Positions 11,050-23,810 are shown, counted from the stretch's first letter. The stretch: 64,000 nucleotides of DNA from Azadirachta indica (GCA_022749755.1 CM040442.1:12436457-12500456); one strand, 5' to 3'. Made by a program: numbers and translations. The notes: generated from the sequence alone by a model not told the origin.

Positions 11050-12700
11050 ATTTTTTACAACTTCTATTAATCTTCCTTTAATTTTATTACATCTATTTTG
11101 TTAATTATAATTTATGCTAATTATAATTAACCACTAAATAATTGAGAAAAATTAATAGAATTTTTTTTGAAATGTGGAACCCAATATGCACGTAATTATT
11201 TTCGTGACATTAAACCATCAATCAGCCTCTTATAATTTATTGCTTGTAATTTAAGGCATTGGCGATTATGATAGCTATTGTGGTCCTAATCTTTACCGAT
11301 TCAAGTCTCTACAATCTTCTAGCTGTAATTTTCAGGTTATCTAAGCTAATGGAATAATAAGAATAATACAATATTTTTTTGAAATAATAAGCAAACTAAA
11401 ATAATTAATCTCATATAATTTCTTGAAGTTTCATTTCCGACAACAGCAACAATAACACAAATAGAATAATAACTATAATAATTATGAAATCAAATGAGAT
11501 TTTACAAACTTCAATTTTTCACACAAGTTTATTTTTATTGATTAAATAAAAACAAGAGCAAAAACACACAAATTTTTTGAAAAATAATTTTTATTGATTA
11601 AAAAGAATGAGTTAATAATAAAACATAAAACATATATATACCTTATTTTAAAATAATATATTTATAGAATTCTAGTATAATGAATCTAAGACGACTAAAT
11701 GAAAAATAAATCTTGTAAAACATTAAATTATGTAAATATTTAAGAGCTCACTCAATAAATGGTACAACAAGGATTCTTGTGGTGTTTAAAGTGATAGAAA
11801 TATGGTTTAAATTGTAAAATGTAGGAGTAACAACTAAAACCGTTACCAAATATATAAAGTAAAATAATAAATTTACTACTATTTTTTCATAACCAACTTC
11901 ATAACAAAATTAAACTTCAAAAATAGAAAAAGTTAATGATTGTTCAATTTTCTAATACAAACTAATTGCCAAAACAAAATTTTCTAATATGTACTAAGTT
12001 TCATAACTTATTACATGGATAAATTTTCCTTAAATTATTAATTACGTACTCTAGAATTCTGATTGCAATGACTTATAAAAAAAGTTATTCATTTGTTGTA
12101 GAAAATAAAAGTTGACTGACATTTTCTCCGTAGAAAATGATTATTTTTTTTTTCTCAAACCATTCTACACGAAAGATAAACATCACTAAAATGAAACATT
12201 TTCGACCAATCTTTTTTTATTATTATTATATACATGATTCGAGCTATGTACGTATTTAAAAGACAACAATAATTAAATGAACGTAGGACCTTCTAAATAG
12301 TTTTTCTACTTCATGACTTTGGAAAAAATAATAAAAAGGATACAAATTACAACTTGTTGATGTTGAAATTTCAGTCCGTATGAGGACAAATCTTATTCAT
12401 CTTAAAAATCAATTTATTCTCCAATTCAAATTAATATGGACATGGCCACTTGGGCAAACACGTCTTTAAATGTTGTTCACTCAATGAGCATGATTCCTTC
12501 TGCGAAAAATTTATATATGTTTGTGGCATAAAAATTTGCTAATTAGAGATAGAGAGAGAGAAGCCTGTATACAAGACTGCAAAGACTTGTAGTGGTCCTG
12601 GCAAGGTAGGGAACCACTTGTAGTTATACACCATCTTTGTCGATGCCTCAAATTGGAAGCAATGAAGAATTACGTGCACGTTGGTCTTAGGAGTCCATCA
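11050..12700 (+). mobile_element. RLP-flank module, copy b, with inverted ends (candidate TIR element)
   Basis: The left end at about 11187 (tgcacgtaatta) and right end at about 12679 (aattacgtgca) are complementary. Roughly 140 bp inward from each end also match in inverted orientation: gcattggc against the complement of tcgatgcctc, gtggtcc, and aagtctctacaatctt against aagactgcaaagactt. The unit is about 1.49 kb. Near its right end, 12435-12535 matches the aberrant tail of the RLP fragment (6771-6870 reversed), meaning that tail is module sequence, not RLP. No transposase or clear target-site duplication was seen. Confidence 0.5.
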
Positions 12701-14019
12701 ATATTTTTTAGGTGGTGAAATTGGACTTTGGTTAATTATTAGATGCATAAATTGGACTTAATATTTAATTAAAAGTAATTAAAATATTATAATAGAATAT
12801 ATATGCAATACTATATTATTATGCTATCAATACTTTATTAATACTATATTAATTAATTATTACAAATATTAAAAATTTAAATAATTGCCATATACATTAT
12901 TTAACCCAATGTTATAATATTATATTATTAAATCAGTCCTCAATTTAATTCAAAATTAAAACATGTTAATACTATTTTAATAAATTATTTACTTTTTAAA
13001 CTTGTTTTTTGTTTTAATAAATTCTTTATTATCTATATTATTTAAAAAATGATATATTATAATATTATATTATTAATTAAATCCTTAATTCTATTTAAAC
13101 TCAAAACTATTACTAATTACCAATACTATTTTGATAAATTAGTATTCTATTTACAAATACTACGGAGTGTTTAACAAATAATTAAAATAGTTTTTTTATT
13201 GAAAATTAAATAAGTCATTTTCTAAAATACATATTTTTTTTAGAGTAAGCGAAGACAGTTTAAAACTATTTTTCTATATTTTGGAATCAAAATCGATTTT
13301 ATAAAACTGTCCTCTAAAATTAAACAAAGAAATATATAAAAATTGTTTTCTATTTTTTAGAATTAAAGTCAGTTTTTTTACAATTGTCGTCTAAATATAA
13401 AAAAAAGGATTTAAAATCCGTTTTCTATTTTCAGAATGAAAATCAGTTTTATTAAAATTAGCCTCTAAATATGTATTTAAAAAATAATTATGCACAATAG
13501 TCCTATTTATTTATAATCAAGCATAATTTTTTCATGAACTATTTCAAAAGACGAAAACCATTTTTATTTAGTGTGTTCTTTTAATTGTTTTATAGTAATG
13601 ACGTTTATTTCTTATAGGATAATAATTTAATACCAAATACTAATTCATTATTTGCCTTATACTCTGTACAATTGCTATTATTCCATTTTGGCTACGTTTC
13701 AAGAAAAAAAATGTTCAATGGATGAAATATATTTGATCTATATGTACTATATTAGATATGTTCATTCTAACTTTATTTTTTGTAGAGATATTATACTTTA
13801 CTCTATTAACTTTTGAAGAAAACTGATATACCCCCTTGAGTTTTTTAAAAAAGGTAAGATACCCCCATGAGTTTTAGAGAAAATCAAGATTTCCCTTTGA
13901 GTTACTATTTACATATTAATTTATCTATTTTACTCTTTATTATTAAAAGTATCAACATAATTATATTTTTTCATTTTTTATTTTATAATAACCAATATAA
14001 TCTAATTATGAATTTAAAT
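12700..14019. other. AT-rich spacer with a block shared with 27.5-27.9 kb
   Basis: Non-coding. About 13200-13800 matches 27510-27900 in inverted orientation (shared words include acgaaaacca/attttcgtc, ttggtattaaat, gaacatatctaatata). Three short related words gatacccccttgag / gatacccccatgag / gatttccctttgag lie at 13825-13905, a pattern often found at ends of plant transposons, not assigned here. Confidence 0.5.
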
Positions 14020-14900
14020 TTATAATAATTACGGAATAATAACTATAATAATCACAGAATCAAATGAGATTTTACAAACTTCAATTTTTCACACAAGTTT
14101 ATTTTTATTGACTAAATAAAAACAAGAGTAAAAAACAAAAATTTTTAAAAAAATAACTTTTATTGATTAAAAAGAATGTGTTAACAATAAAACATGAAAC
14201 ATATACATCTAATTTTAAAATAACATCTTTTATAGAATTCTAATATAATGAGCCTAAGTCAACTAAATAATAAAAGAATCACGTAAAACATTAAATTATG
14301 TAAATATTTTCTTTAGATTATTAATTAAGTACTTTAAAATTCTATGCGTAATTTCTTTTGAAAAAAGTGATTCATTTGTTGTGGAAAATAAAAGTTGACT
14401 GACCGATAAAAATTAAGCAAATAAATAAAACATCATTGTCAACTTTATTAATTTTCTCAACAAGAAATTTTTTATTTTCTCTGTAGAAAATGATTTTTTT
14501 TTCTAAAATCATTTTATGTGGAAGAAAAACATCACTAAAATGAAACATATTCGACCAATCCTTTTTTATTGATTCTTATAATACATATGACTTGAGTTAT
14601 TTACGTATTTAAAGAACAACAATAATTAAATGAATGTAGAACCATCTAAATAGTTTTTCCACTTCATGCATTTGGAAAAATAACAAAAAGAATACAAATT
14701 ACGACTTGCTAATGTTAAAATTTTAGTTCGTATGATGACAAATCCTATCAATCCCAAAAATCAATTCATTCTCCAATTCAAATTAAAAATGGACACGGTC
14801 ACTTGGGTAAATGGGTCTTTAAATGTTCTCTTTCGATAAATATGATTCCTTCTACCAAAAATCTATATATGGTTGTGGCATAAAAATTTACTGAATAGAG
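14020..14900 (+). repeat. RLP-flank module, copy c (partial)
   Basis: Direct-orientation match to 11460-12560, including the caaatgagattttacaaact block, the gttaaaattttagttcg block at 14714-14735 and the RLP-tail-like block at 14790-14890. The last part overlaps the inner edge of the right inverted-duplication arm. Confidence 0.7.
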
Positions 14901-16439
14901 ATAGAGAAAAAGAAACTTGTATTAAAGGATACATAGACTTGTAATGGTCCCGCAGGTAAGGAACCATATATATTCACCATCTTTGTCATGCCTCCAATTG
15001 AACTTTGGATCATTATTAGATTCATAAGTTCAAATTACCATTTATATTCTATTATTATCAATTTTCTCCCTAATATTTATTAAAATATATTAGGACATAC
15101 ATTTTTAATTATTACATTTTAATTTTTATTATCAACAATGTACTAGGAAAACTAAAACATGAAAATTAAAATTTTTTATTAAATAATATTTGTAATAAAT
15201 AGGAACTTTAGTGATTATTTTTAAAACCACTAAAACTAATCAGTCTAATAAACCAAATCTTGTACTTGTAAATTCTTTTCTCTTTTTACATATTTATACA
15301 AAAATTATATTAATTATATATTTTGTTACAAAAATAATTAAATTTATAATTAATATAAATTAAAGACATAAATGGTGGGAATTCTCTTCTTAGCAATTAT
15401 AAGAGCATATGCAGCTCTCTATTTCTAATTTAATCGTTACAGTTTTTCATTTAATAAGATTTTATGTTTGAGCTGATCTAGTCGATATCATGTTAATCAA
15501 GATGTGTGATATCAATTTATGATATTTAATATAAAAGAGAATTTAAATATATAAAAAATTTTTAATCAAGGATAAGATGTTGGTTGGCTCATATTGTTTG
15601 CAGTTAATCCTTAACCCATAAAGTAATACATGTTTTGCCTGCAAAAGGCCTCGTTTGTTGTCGTATCTCTTGACTAAGGATTGAAGAAGAAGCCCATAAA
15701 ATGATGCATTGACTGATGTGTTGGATGTGTTATGCTATGGAAATATTGTCATTGTTTTAGATTTTTACAAATAATCAATGTAAGAAAGAGCAACAAAGGA
15801 ATGTTTCATTTGATGGTCCAAGTAAATTTTACCTTCCTTCGATATGGTTTTAGTGCATTGATCACTTCCTCCAAGTTATTCCCATGGTCTAATTTTTGTA
15901 ATAGTACATCTATTTAAGGCAACTATATACAGTATGGAAGATGTGTTAACATGGAGTTATCGATTTCACTATGAAGGATTAATATTTATTTGACCTAAAG
16001 TTATTCCTCTACTGATCTTATTTATGACAAAATCTTTAAAATTTCAGGATAGCTGTTGACTATATATTATATGCAGAAATTAATAAGCTTAAGTTTTTAA
16101 TGAACATCAAAGAAGAATTAATGAGAAGTAAGCATGCAAGTATATAGGCAATTGACCATTTGGGTTCTCTCCTGGCATCATTCTCCTTATTTGTTGTGCC
16201 CAATTTATCGATTATCGCTTCATCGTTTGTTCACATATAAAGTCATCATTCTCTTGGAATAGACTTTTACTACTACCAATTGTTTCAACTTGTCTCATCC
16301 AGAATTTCTTGTTTCATGGCCTGATCTAGAACTCTTCCATACAACAAAATATATAGGACAAGAAAATTATGAGTTTAATAGTGTTTGTGTTTTTTGTCTG
16401 AAATCAAAATGTAATTTCTATTAATCTATTTTAATTTCA

Positions 16440-17770
16440 TTGCACTTATTTTGGTAATTGTAATTTTTGCTAATCTTCCACTAACGGCTGACTAATTACA
16501 ATTAACCACTAAATATATAATTGAGAGAAATTAGTAGAATGATTTCTTGAAACTTGGAACCTGACGTGCACGTAATTGCTTTTGTGAAATTATAACATCA
16601 ATCAATTTCACACAATTTATTGCTTGGAATTTAAGGCATTGGCAATTATGATAGCTATTGTGGTCCTAATCCTGCCAAGTCCAAGTCTTTGCAGTGTTTT
16701 AGTTGTAGGTATCACATTATATATATTATTGAAATATTAAGAATAATAAAAATTTCTTTTGAAATTAATAGTAAGAAACTGAAATAATCAATCTCATATA
16801 ATTTTTTAAAGTTTCATTTTCAAGAATAAGAATATGAGTAATAATAATAATATTTACCGAGCAAAACAAGTTTATTTTTATTGATCAAGTAAATATAAGA
16901 ATAATAAGAAACACAAGTTTTTTAAAAATAATTTTTATTGATTAAATAGAATGTGTTACCGATAAAATAACATATTTAATAAAATTTTAATATAATAAAC
17001 CTAAGTTGATTAAATAATAAAAACAATGAAAAATATTAAATTGTGTAAACATTAAGATCATTCAATAACCAAGACTTTAAGGATTATTTAAAAGTATTAA
17101 AAAAATTATAGAAAAATAAAGTTACAAAATAATAAATCTAATTGTTGTATTATAGCACAATTTATTACTATTCTTTTTCATCATCAACATCATAGCAAAA
17201 TTAAACTTCAAAAAAAAAAAAAGAAAAATTTAGTGGTTGTTTCAATTTTCTAGTATGGACCAAATGGCAAATTTTTCTCAATGAAAAACAAAATTTTCTA
17301 ATATAAATTGAGTGTCACAATTTATCATATATGGTTATTAAATTTTCTTCAGATTATTAATTAGGCATTTTAGAATTCTATGTGCAATGACTTGTGATTT
17401 TTTCTTTGTGGAAAATAAAAGTTGACTGACTAACAAATTAAGCAAATGAATAGAATATCAATGTCAACTTTATTAATTTTTCAATAAGACATCTTTTTAT
17501 TTTCTTTGTGGAAAGTGATTATATTTTTCCTCAAACTATTCTCAGTGGAAGATACATGATTCTAGCTATTACGTATTTAAAAGACAACAATAATCAATAG
17601 AGGACCATCTAAACAATTTTTTTGATTCATTAATTTGGAAATATAGTAAACAAGAATACAAATGAAAAATTGTTAGTGTTGAAATTTTAGTTCATATGAT
17701 GACAAATCCTATCCATATTAAAAATTAATTCATTCTCCAATTCAGATCAACATTTCTGGAACTTAACTTC
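16440..17770 (+). repeat. RLP-flank module, copy d
   Basis: Begins around the gacgtgcacgtaatt word (16562-16576), continues through gcattggcaattatgatagc and gtggtcc, and ends near 17770 where a (TA)n microsatellite (17801-17827) and the LTR start. It lacks the RLP-tail-like right end present in copies b and c. Confidence 0.65.
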
Positions 17771-17799
17771 AAACAAAAATGCTTTCCCACTCTCTCTTG

Positions 17800-17832
<33 letters not shown>

Positions 17833-18739
17833 CACCTTAATTCTTGACTTTATACCAGACTTGATTCTAGCCTTAGGTTAAACTCGTTATCCTGAGGTCC
17901 AATGGAACCAACATCTCGAGGCTCGCATTATAAAAACTAAGTCCATGTTCTAAAGAAAGACCAATAGTGAAGAAATGAAGTATTTATACTTTAGAATGGG
18001 CTAATATTCTCTTTTCCAAAGTCCAAACCCAACAAATAATTTTAGTTCAACTGAAAAACTAGTGAATTAGAATTAAAGACAAACCTAAGTTATTAAGTTA
18101 TTTTTAATAAGAATCCTATTAAAAACTAATACTTCAGATGACCTAAAGAATTAATAAGTATATAAAGGAAAGAAAGATAGAAAGAGAGGGAGCCATTTTT
18201 TTTTTTAATGGAACTAAAAATTTACTAGTTAGTATCAAGCAATGAAATCTTGTTTCAACAGTTAGTGTCTTTTGTGGGAGAAAGAAAGAAAGCCAAAAGA
18301 TTTGTAACAAGAAATTTAAGAAGCGAGAAAAATCATGGCAAAAGAAGGAGATAATTAGGTGAATTGAGTGAGTCAATTGAATCAAAGGAATCACGCAAAT
18401 CAAGTGAATTCTTTAAATTAGGCAAATTAGGTCAATTAAGCGAATTAGGCAAATCAGGTCAATCAAGCGAATGAAATAAATCAATCGAATTAGGGAAATC
18501 AGGTGAATCAAGCGAATTAGGCAAATCTTTGGAATCAGGCGAATTAATCAAATCAAGCAAATCATGTGAATCAGACCACTCAAGATCCTTTAGACTTGGA
18601 AAGGAAGTTGGAAGATGAAGGAAGGAAAAGACTAAAACTTCAAGCAAAAGCTGAAGAACAAGGGAAGATGATAATCAAGATATAGAAGATGAATAATAAA
18701 TGGAGAGACGCAAAAGAAAACTAATGAAAGGAATCGCCA

Positions 18740-19480
18740 TTGTCAGATCCACCGTTGTTGATAGCTCGAGATGTGCATGTGTCATCGGGAGACAACGAGC
18801 ATCAAGGTGACATAAGGAGACAGATAAACTCTCTACATGGCAAATTTAGAGATCTTAAGAAGAATAAGGCCAATAGGATCAGTGGTGGAGCATCAAAAGT
18901 TGGGAACTCGGACAACCAGGTCAAGAATATAGGCCTAAATAAGCGATGTCGGGTTCTTATCACATGGGTCAAACTTTAGAATCAAGTAGAGGATCATAAA
19001 GAAGAATAGAAGATAGGAACTTAGAAGAAGGAACATTGGGAAGAAGAGATTAGGGATCCTCTAAGCTACACTAGAGAACCAATCATTATGGCCAAAATTA
19101 TAAAGGTAGAAGTTGAGACCTCGAGAGATCAATAACTAGAACAAAAACAACATTTGCCTTACAAGCTAAGGAAGGTAGAAACCACCATTATACAGGCGAG
19201 GCTAATCAAGAAGTAGAGAAATTTACACCATTAAATGCTCCACTTGAAATTATTTCAGAGAATATTAGACAGCGGGGACTTGTTATTGAGCCGAGAAAAA
19301 TGTTATCACTACTTGAGTTAACAAATAGAGGCAAGAGGCGTCCTGTCATTAGGATCATGGTTACACCATTGAAGAGTGTGTAACTTTAGAAGAGGCATCT
19401 TAAAGACCTGATCAAGAATGACTATTTTGATTCATATGTGGATCTTGCAGGAGAAGGACCATCCCAAGTTTCAGCTTAGT
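18740..19480 (+). pseudogene. LTR-retrotransposon gag relic, right copy
   Basis: The first 79 codons are open and contain RRQINSLHGKFRDLKKNKA. About 500 bases downstream another frame reads TPLNAPLEIISENI, then a block resembling the Ty3-type gag end in which a zinc-knuckle-like stretch is followed by LKDLIKNDYFDSYVD (19400-19445). The family normally has LKDQIEALIRxGYL there. Stops and frameshifts separate these blocks. The role would have been capsid formation for the retroelement. Confidence 0.65.
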
Positions 19481-19639
19481 TATCTCTACCTCTTTTAGTT
19501 TCTTATTTTATTTTACTTTACTTTTATTTATTTATTTTAAATCGCCTTATATTCAAGTTATTTAACTTTCTTTAGATATTTTCATCCATTTAAGTAATAT
19601 CATCATCTTATAATAAAATCACTTTTATTCCTTTTAAAT

Positions 19640-20190
19640 ATGGCTCCCAAAAACATACCAAAGATGTACTGATATTATATCTAGAAAGACAATAAAAACG
19701 TATCAAAGAGCTACTAGTATCATATCCAAAGGAATACTAAAAACATATCAAAGATGTACTAACGCTTGGTCTAGAAGGACACGCACAAACATATTAAAGA
19801 GGATTAACATCTTGTCTAAAAGGATACCTAGAAACATACCAAAGTGGTACTAACATCTAGTCTAGAAGAACACGCGCAAACATACCAAAGAGGTACTGAT
19901 ATCATGTCCAAAAGGACACTTAAAAACATACACAAGAGGTATTAACATTTGGTCCAGAAGAACACACAGAAACATACTAAAGAGGTACTGACATCATATT
20001 CAGAAGGATTCTAAAAATGTACTAAAGAGGTATTGACATCTGGTCTAGAAGAACAAAATACAAATTTACTAAAGAGGTATCGAGATCATGTCCATAAAGA
20101 AACTAAAAATATAACAAAGAGATACTATCATATCTAGGAGCGCCAAGAAAAATCTAGAAGATATTGACTTCTAGTTCAGAAGAATATAAC
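19640..20190 (+). repeat. Minisatellite, about 46-bp unit, right copy
   Basis: About twelve diverged units reading aaacataccaaagaggtact followed by gatatcatgtccaaaaggac with variants. It mirrors the array at 1603-2100. Confidence 0.85.
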
Positions 20191-20383
20191 ACATGTATTG
20201 CTGTGGTACCAACCTCCCATATTTAGAAGAGTCATACTATGCATCTCGGCAATGCCATTATAACAACACTCCAAAATATCAAAAATAAATACTTTAACAA
20301 ATTGTATTAAGGAATAACGATTACGGAAAATAATAACCAAATATGGATGGTTGTTTGGAATAAAAAACCGAAAAGTAACGTAG

Positions 20384-21440
20384 CTCAAAATATATATATA
20401 TATATAGATATATATAAATATTCATGCCAATAAAGAAATCATGCATGACTAAGCAAGGAAATTCGTGCATAGTTAGATTTAATGCATGACTACAAGGTTA
20501 AGCATACATGGCTATGCTAACAGTCAAAATACAAAAACCAATTCATGCATGTATAAGAACTACAAAATATAAAAGCCAACGAAGACATTATGGTCTCATG
20601 TGCATGAACTCTTACATGTATGATTAGCTTCTCTGAAGTGGAAATAAATTATTTCCGAGTTACAGAATAACCGAAGTCACGACCACGTGGAGATTGTAAA
20701 AGAATAAAAGCTACTACACTCCCCCGGTACAAATATACCGTGATACTGACCTCTCGTGGAAGCGAGAAAAAAACACGCCGAAGCAATAAACCAGATTATG
20801 ATAGACCAGCCGAAAAAGCAGGCAAAAACACACTAAAGCTCTAAATCAAATTATAATAGGCCTTCCGCGAAAGCAACAAGTCAAAACAGTATAATGATAC
20901 CGACCTCTCGCTTGAAAAAGAGAAAGCAATGGACCATATACATTCAATTCAATAATATCAATTAGATTTCCCGTGACTATCTCATACTTATATATGCCCT
21001 ATAACTATTGAGCTCAGTAGTGACAATGCCTTAATTAATTCCATCCTCTGCATGCATTATGCAAATATATTGTTAATGCCAGCCTCTGCACGCATTTTTT
21101 AACTTAATTAATTTTCTCCTATAATTAACTAATATTAAAAACAAATTAAGTCATATCATCAAGTTGTCTCGGTTAGTCGGGGAATTGCATGCATGATTTC
21201 TTTAGGCTTCTTGTTATGCATGCATGGCTAGCTTTTCGTGCTCAAAGTATAATGCCTGGATAAATAAATAAATAAAATATTTTTGGTTATGTCCCCAGCC
21301 AATGGCAGAATCAATCACATAAGTATTTTAGCTGCCTATTTTCTGAATTTTAAACATATTATCCCTCTTTCCCTGTCTATAAAATTACTTGGAAATGTCA
21401 GTTTATTTTCATCAATAAAGTAAGAACTAAAACACATGCA
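20384..21440. other. Non-coding repeat-like sequence beyond the right arm
   Basis: Starts with a TA-rich microsatellite (20391-20418). It contains repeated words such as gatactgacctctcg-ggaagcgag (about 20745-20765) and gataccgacctctcg (20897-20911), and repeated catgcatg words. Near 21370-21430 a tctataaaatta...cataataaag-like stretch resembles the 3' end of an LTR, but no partner was found. No gene was seen. Confidence 0.4.
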
Positions 21441-21579
21441 TGATCATCATAGTCATTTGCTACCTTTTTCAAATAGTTATCTCATATGCATAGTATGTAT
21501 ACGGATTATTGTGCATGGCATGTTGCCTTCTATTAGTTAAACAATCCGATAGATTAATTAAATCCAAATTGACACAAAG

Positions 21580-21850
21580 GGATTCTTCTTCTTGCACATA
21601 AAAATATGTGATTATCTTTAGTGAGACTTTGGAAACTTCTAGAATAGTCTCAGAATCTTGTAGAATAGTGTCTTTGTCATACACTTCCTTAATTAAGCCT
21701 TGTAAAGCCTTTTTCATCTTCTTTGTCCTTGCCTAGGCATTGGACCACCGATTCTTAGCAAAGGATCTTGAAATATTTGAGAATGTTATCTTGAATCATT
21801 TGGCCAGCGCCTCAATCTCCATTATCCCCTCCCTCCTCGAAAGCATTCGT
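21580..21850 (-). pseudogene. gypsy pol C-terminal tail, copy 1
   Basis: Contains an Asp-Ser-Arg-Thr-Asn segment and KKMKKALQGLIKEVYDKD, like the end of plant gypsy polyproteins (TRARAKKLKEAL type). Frameshifts separate the parts. Related copies lie at 26150-26390 and 27020-27280. Confidence 0.65.
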
Positions 21851-22010
21851 CCTTGAATCATCTACATCAAACAAAGATAAATTAGCAAAATTAAAAGTCG
21901 CACTAACATTACCATAGTTATCTGGTAGATTTAGTTTGTAGGCATTTATCATCGATATTCTTAAAAACTTGAACTGGTCAATTTCCTCTAGGCTGCAATT
22001 TCAATTTCCT

Positions 22011-22800
22011 TTATGTAGGAAACCTTTCCTCATGCTTGTGCACACAAATCCATTCTCTAGGTTTAAAAATAACCTTCAAACGCCCCTGATTAGCTTGCAT
22101 AGCATATTGCTCATTCTTCCTTTCAATGTTAGCTCGAATTTTGGCATGTAAATCCTTTATAAAATCTGCCTTTTTCTTACCATCAAGATTAACATGTTCA
22201 TTAGTAAGTAAAGGTAAAATATCCATAAGAGTTAAAGGATTAAAGTCATAAACAATTTCAAAAGATGAAAAAGAAGTAGTAGAATGAACAGACCTATTAT
22301 ATGTAAACTCAATATGTGGCAAACACTTCTCCCATTGCTTTCAGTTCTTTTGAATGATAGCATGCAACAAAGTAATGAGTGTCCTATTAACTACTTCAGT
22401 TTGACCATCCGTTTGTGGATGTGTAACAATAGAAAATAAGAGTTCAGTTCCCAATTTATTCCATAAAGTGCGCCAAAAATGACTTAAGAATTTAACATCT
22501 CTATCACTAAACTATTGTCTTAGGCAAACCATACAAATGAACAACTTCTTTAAAGATTAAGTCAACAATATATGTTGCATCATTGGTTTTAGAACATGCA
22601 ATGAAATGAGCCATTTTACTAAACCTATCAACAACAACAAATATGCTGTCCTTATCACTTTGAGACTTTGGTAACCCTAAAACAAAATCCACAAAAATAT
22701 CAATCCAAGGTTTGGTAGGCATTGGTAAAGGGGTATACAAGCCATGCGATTTAACATTAGATTTTATTTGTTTTGTATCTCCTTTATTTCCTTGGGATTA
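22011..22800 (-). pseudogene. gypsy integrase core and C-terminal domain
   Basis: Integrase inserts the retroelement cDNA. Minus-strand translation shows [14 protein letters not shown], then [20 protein letters not shown] with the first catalytic Asp region, [11 protein letters not shown], and after a +1 frameshift at about 22507-22510 the segment with [12 protein letters not shown] and [15 protein letters not shown] (second Asp and Glu regions). Then LPHIEFTYNRSVHSTT and a chromatin-side tail RANIERKNEQYAMQAN. There is an in-frame stop near 22340. The frameshift and stop make it inactive. Confidence 0.85.
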
Positions 22801-23165
22801 ATAAGCAAGTCGATTTGATATGGTAAAACCAGGTATGAAGTTCATTTGATGCTCAATACCTTTTAGGGAGGTAATCCATGGGGAATCTCCTCGAGGAATA
22901 GGTCCGCAAATTCCTATAATAAAAACACAACACTAGACAAAAAAGGGTTAAGGTCATTAGTAGAAAAGTAAACATTCTTGTACATAAGTACAAGTAGTTG
23001 CTGCCTTGCAATCATGACATTCTTAACCTCATCTTTTTCAGCAAATACACTCATTCCCTTACTTTTCTCTTTTTTTTGCACACTTTTCTCTTTAATTTTT
23101 TCTCTGGGCCTCACTCTTTTCACTTGCACTTTTTCTCCATAAGTGTATTTGATGAAGAGCAACAT
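22801..23165 (-). pseudogene. gypsy protease-RT linker and start of RT region
   Basis: Lys/Glu-rich linker (EKIKEKSVQKKEKSKGMSVF) followed by a conserved pre-RT stretch (STNDLNPFLSSVV, then IPRGDSP, KGIEHQMNFIPG, NRLAY). A stop follows NRLAY and reading shifts to NPKEIKEIQ before the deletion junction. Confidence 0.75.
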
Positions 23166-23339
23166 GCTCTCTTTGGTTTTGCTTGTTCATTTTCCTACTT
23201 TTGTTTTTCCTCTAACTCACACATTTGTTCTTCTCTCACTTTGCACTCTCTTGCTATCCTAATCTAATATTTATAAGTTTGCAAAGGTTTTAGAGGGGTT
23301 AGTATAGCAGTTGGGTTGTTTATTATGTGTAACCTTTCG

Positions 23340-23610
23340 ATCAAACTGCCATGGTCGGCCAAGTTTGCATTGTTGTAGCATCACATAAAACCTTATTCTT
23401 ACACTTGCCAATTGAAAAGGAAACTAGAACTTGCTTGGTTGCCTTCACTTCTCCACATTCATTTAGTCATTGCAATTTGTACGGCTTAAGATACTTTATG
23501 GTAGGCAAATTCAACTTATCTACCAACAAAGTATTAGCAACATTAGTACAACTTCCACTATCAATGATCATAGTGCATACCTTATTCTTCACATAGCATC
23601 TTGAGTAAAA
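23340..23610 (-). pseudogene. gypsy aspartic protease (retropepsin) relic
   Basis: Minus strand reads VCTMIIDSGSCTNVA, the retropepsin active-site motif (DSG), then LKPYKLQWLNECGEV and KNKVLCDATTM; a frameshift separates this from LGRPWQFDRKVTHN. The catalytic Asp is kept. It would process the Gag-Pol polyprotein. Confidence 0.8.
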
Positions 23611-23810
23611 AACATGTTCACGTTGCTCTTCATCAACATCATCTTTAGGCTATATACTTAAGGCTCTCCTTGTAACCAACAAATCTCCATACATGGGTTC
23701 TTCAACTTTAACATCAGAACAATCTCCAATGATGGCATCTCATCCTCACTTGAGCTAGCACTTTCTATTTCTCCATTCTCTAATACAATCATAACTCTTT
23801 TATTTGGGCA

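Larger units (their letters stand above)
14790..20383. repeat. Right arm of the 5.5-kb inverted duplication
   Basis: Plus-strand counterpart of 1390-6870. Matching landmarks: 14790-14890 with 6771-6870; 14940-15000 with 6660-6730; the CNL-promoter-like relic at 15700-15870 with 5790-5960; the module at 16440-17770 with 3900-5270; gag relic 18740-19480 with 2250-3033; minisatellite 19640-20190 with 1603-2100. The spacer between arms is about 7.9 kb and holds both RLP pieces and one module copy. Confidence 0.85.
17829..20383 (+). mobile_element. Non-autonomous gag-only LTR element, right copy
   Basis: Layout in plus orientation: putative 5' LTR 17829-18228 with tataaag near 18160; primer-binding-like ttagtatcaagc at 18229-18240; a 9-bp-period tract 18355-18570; gag relic 18740-19480; 46-bp minisatellite 19640-20190. 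No protease, reverse transcriptase or integrase is present and no 3' LTR was recognised before the arm ends at 20383. This resembles gag-only LTR elements of plants, which need enzymes from relatives. Confidence 0.55.

Noticed and set aside
17801..17827. Dispersed (TA)n runs here and at 20391, 46416, 61208 and 62344
   Set aside because: Ordinary microsatellites in an AT-rich plant genome.
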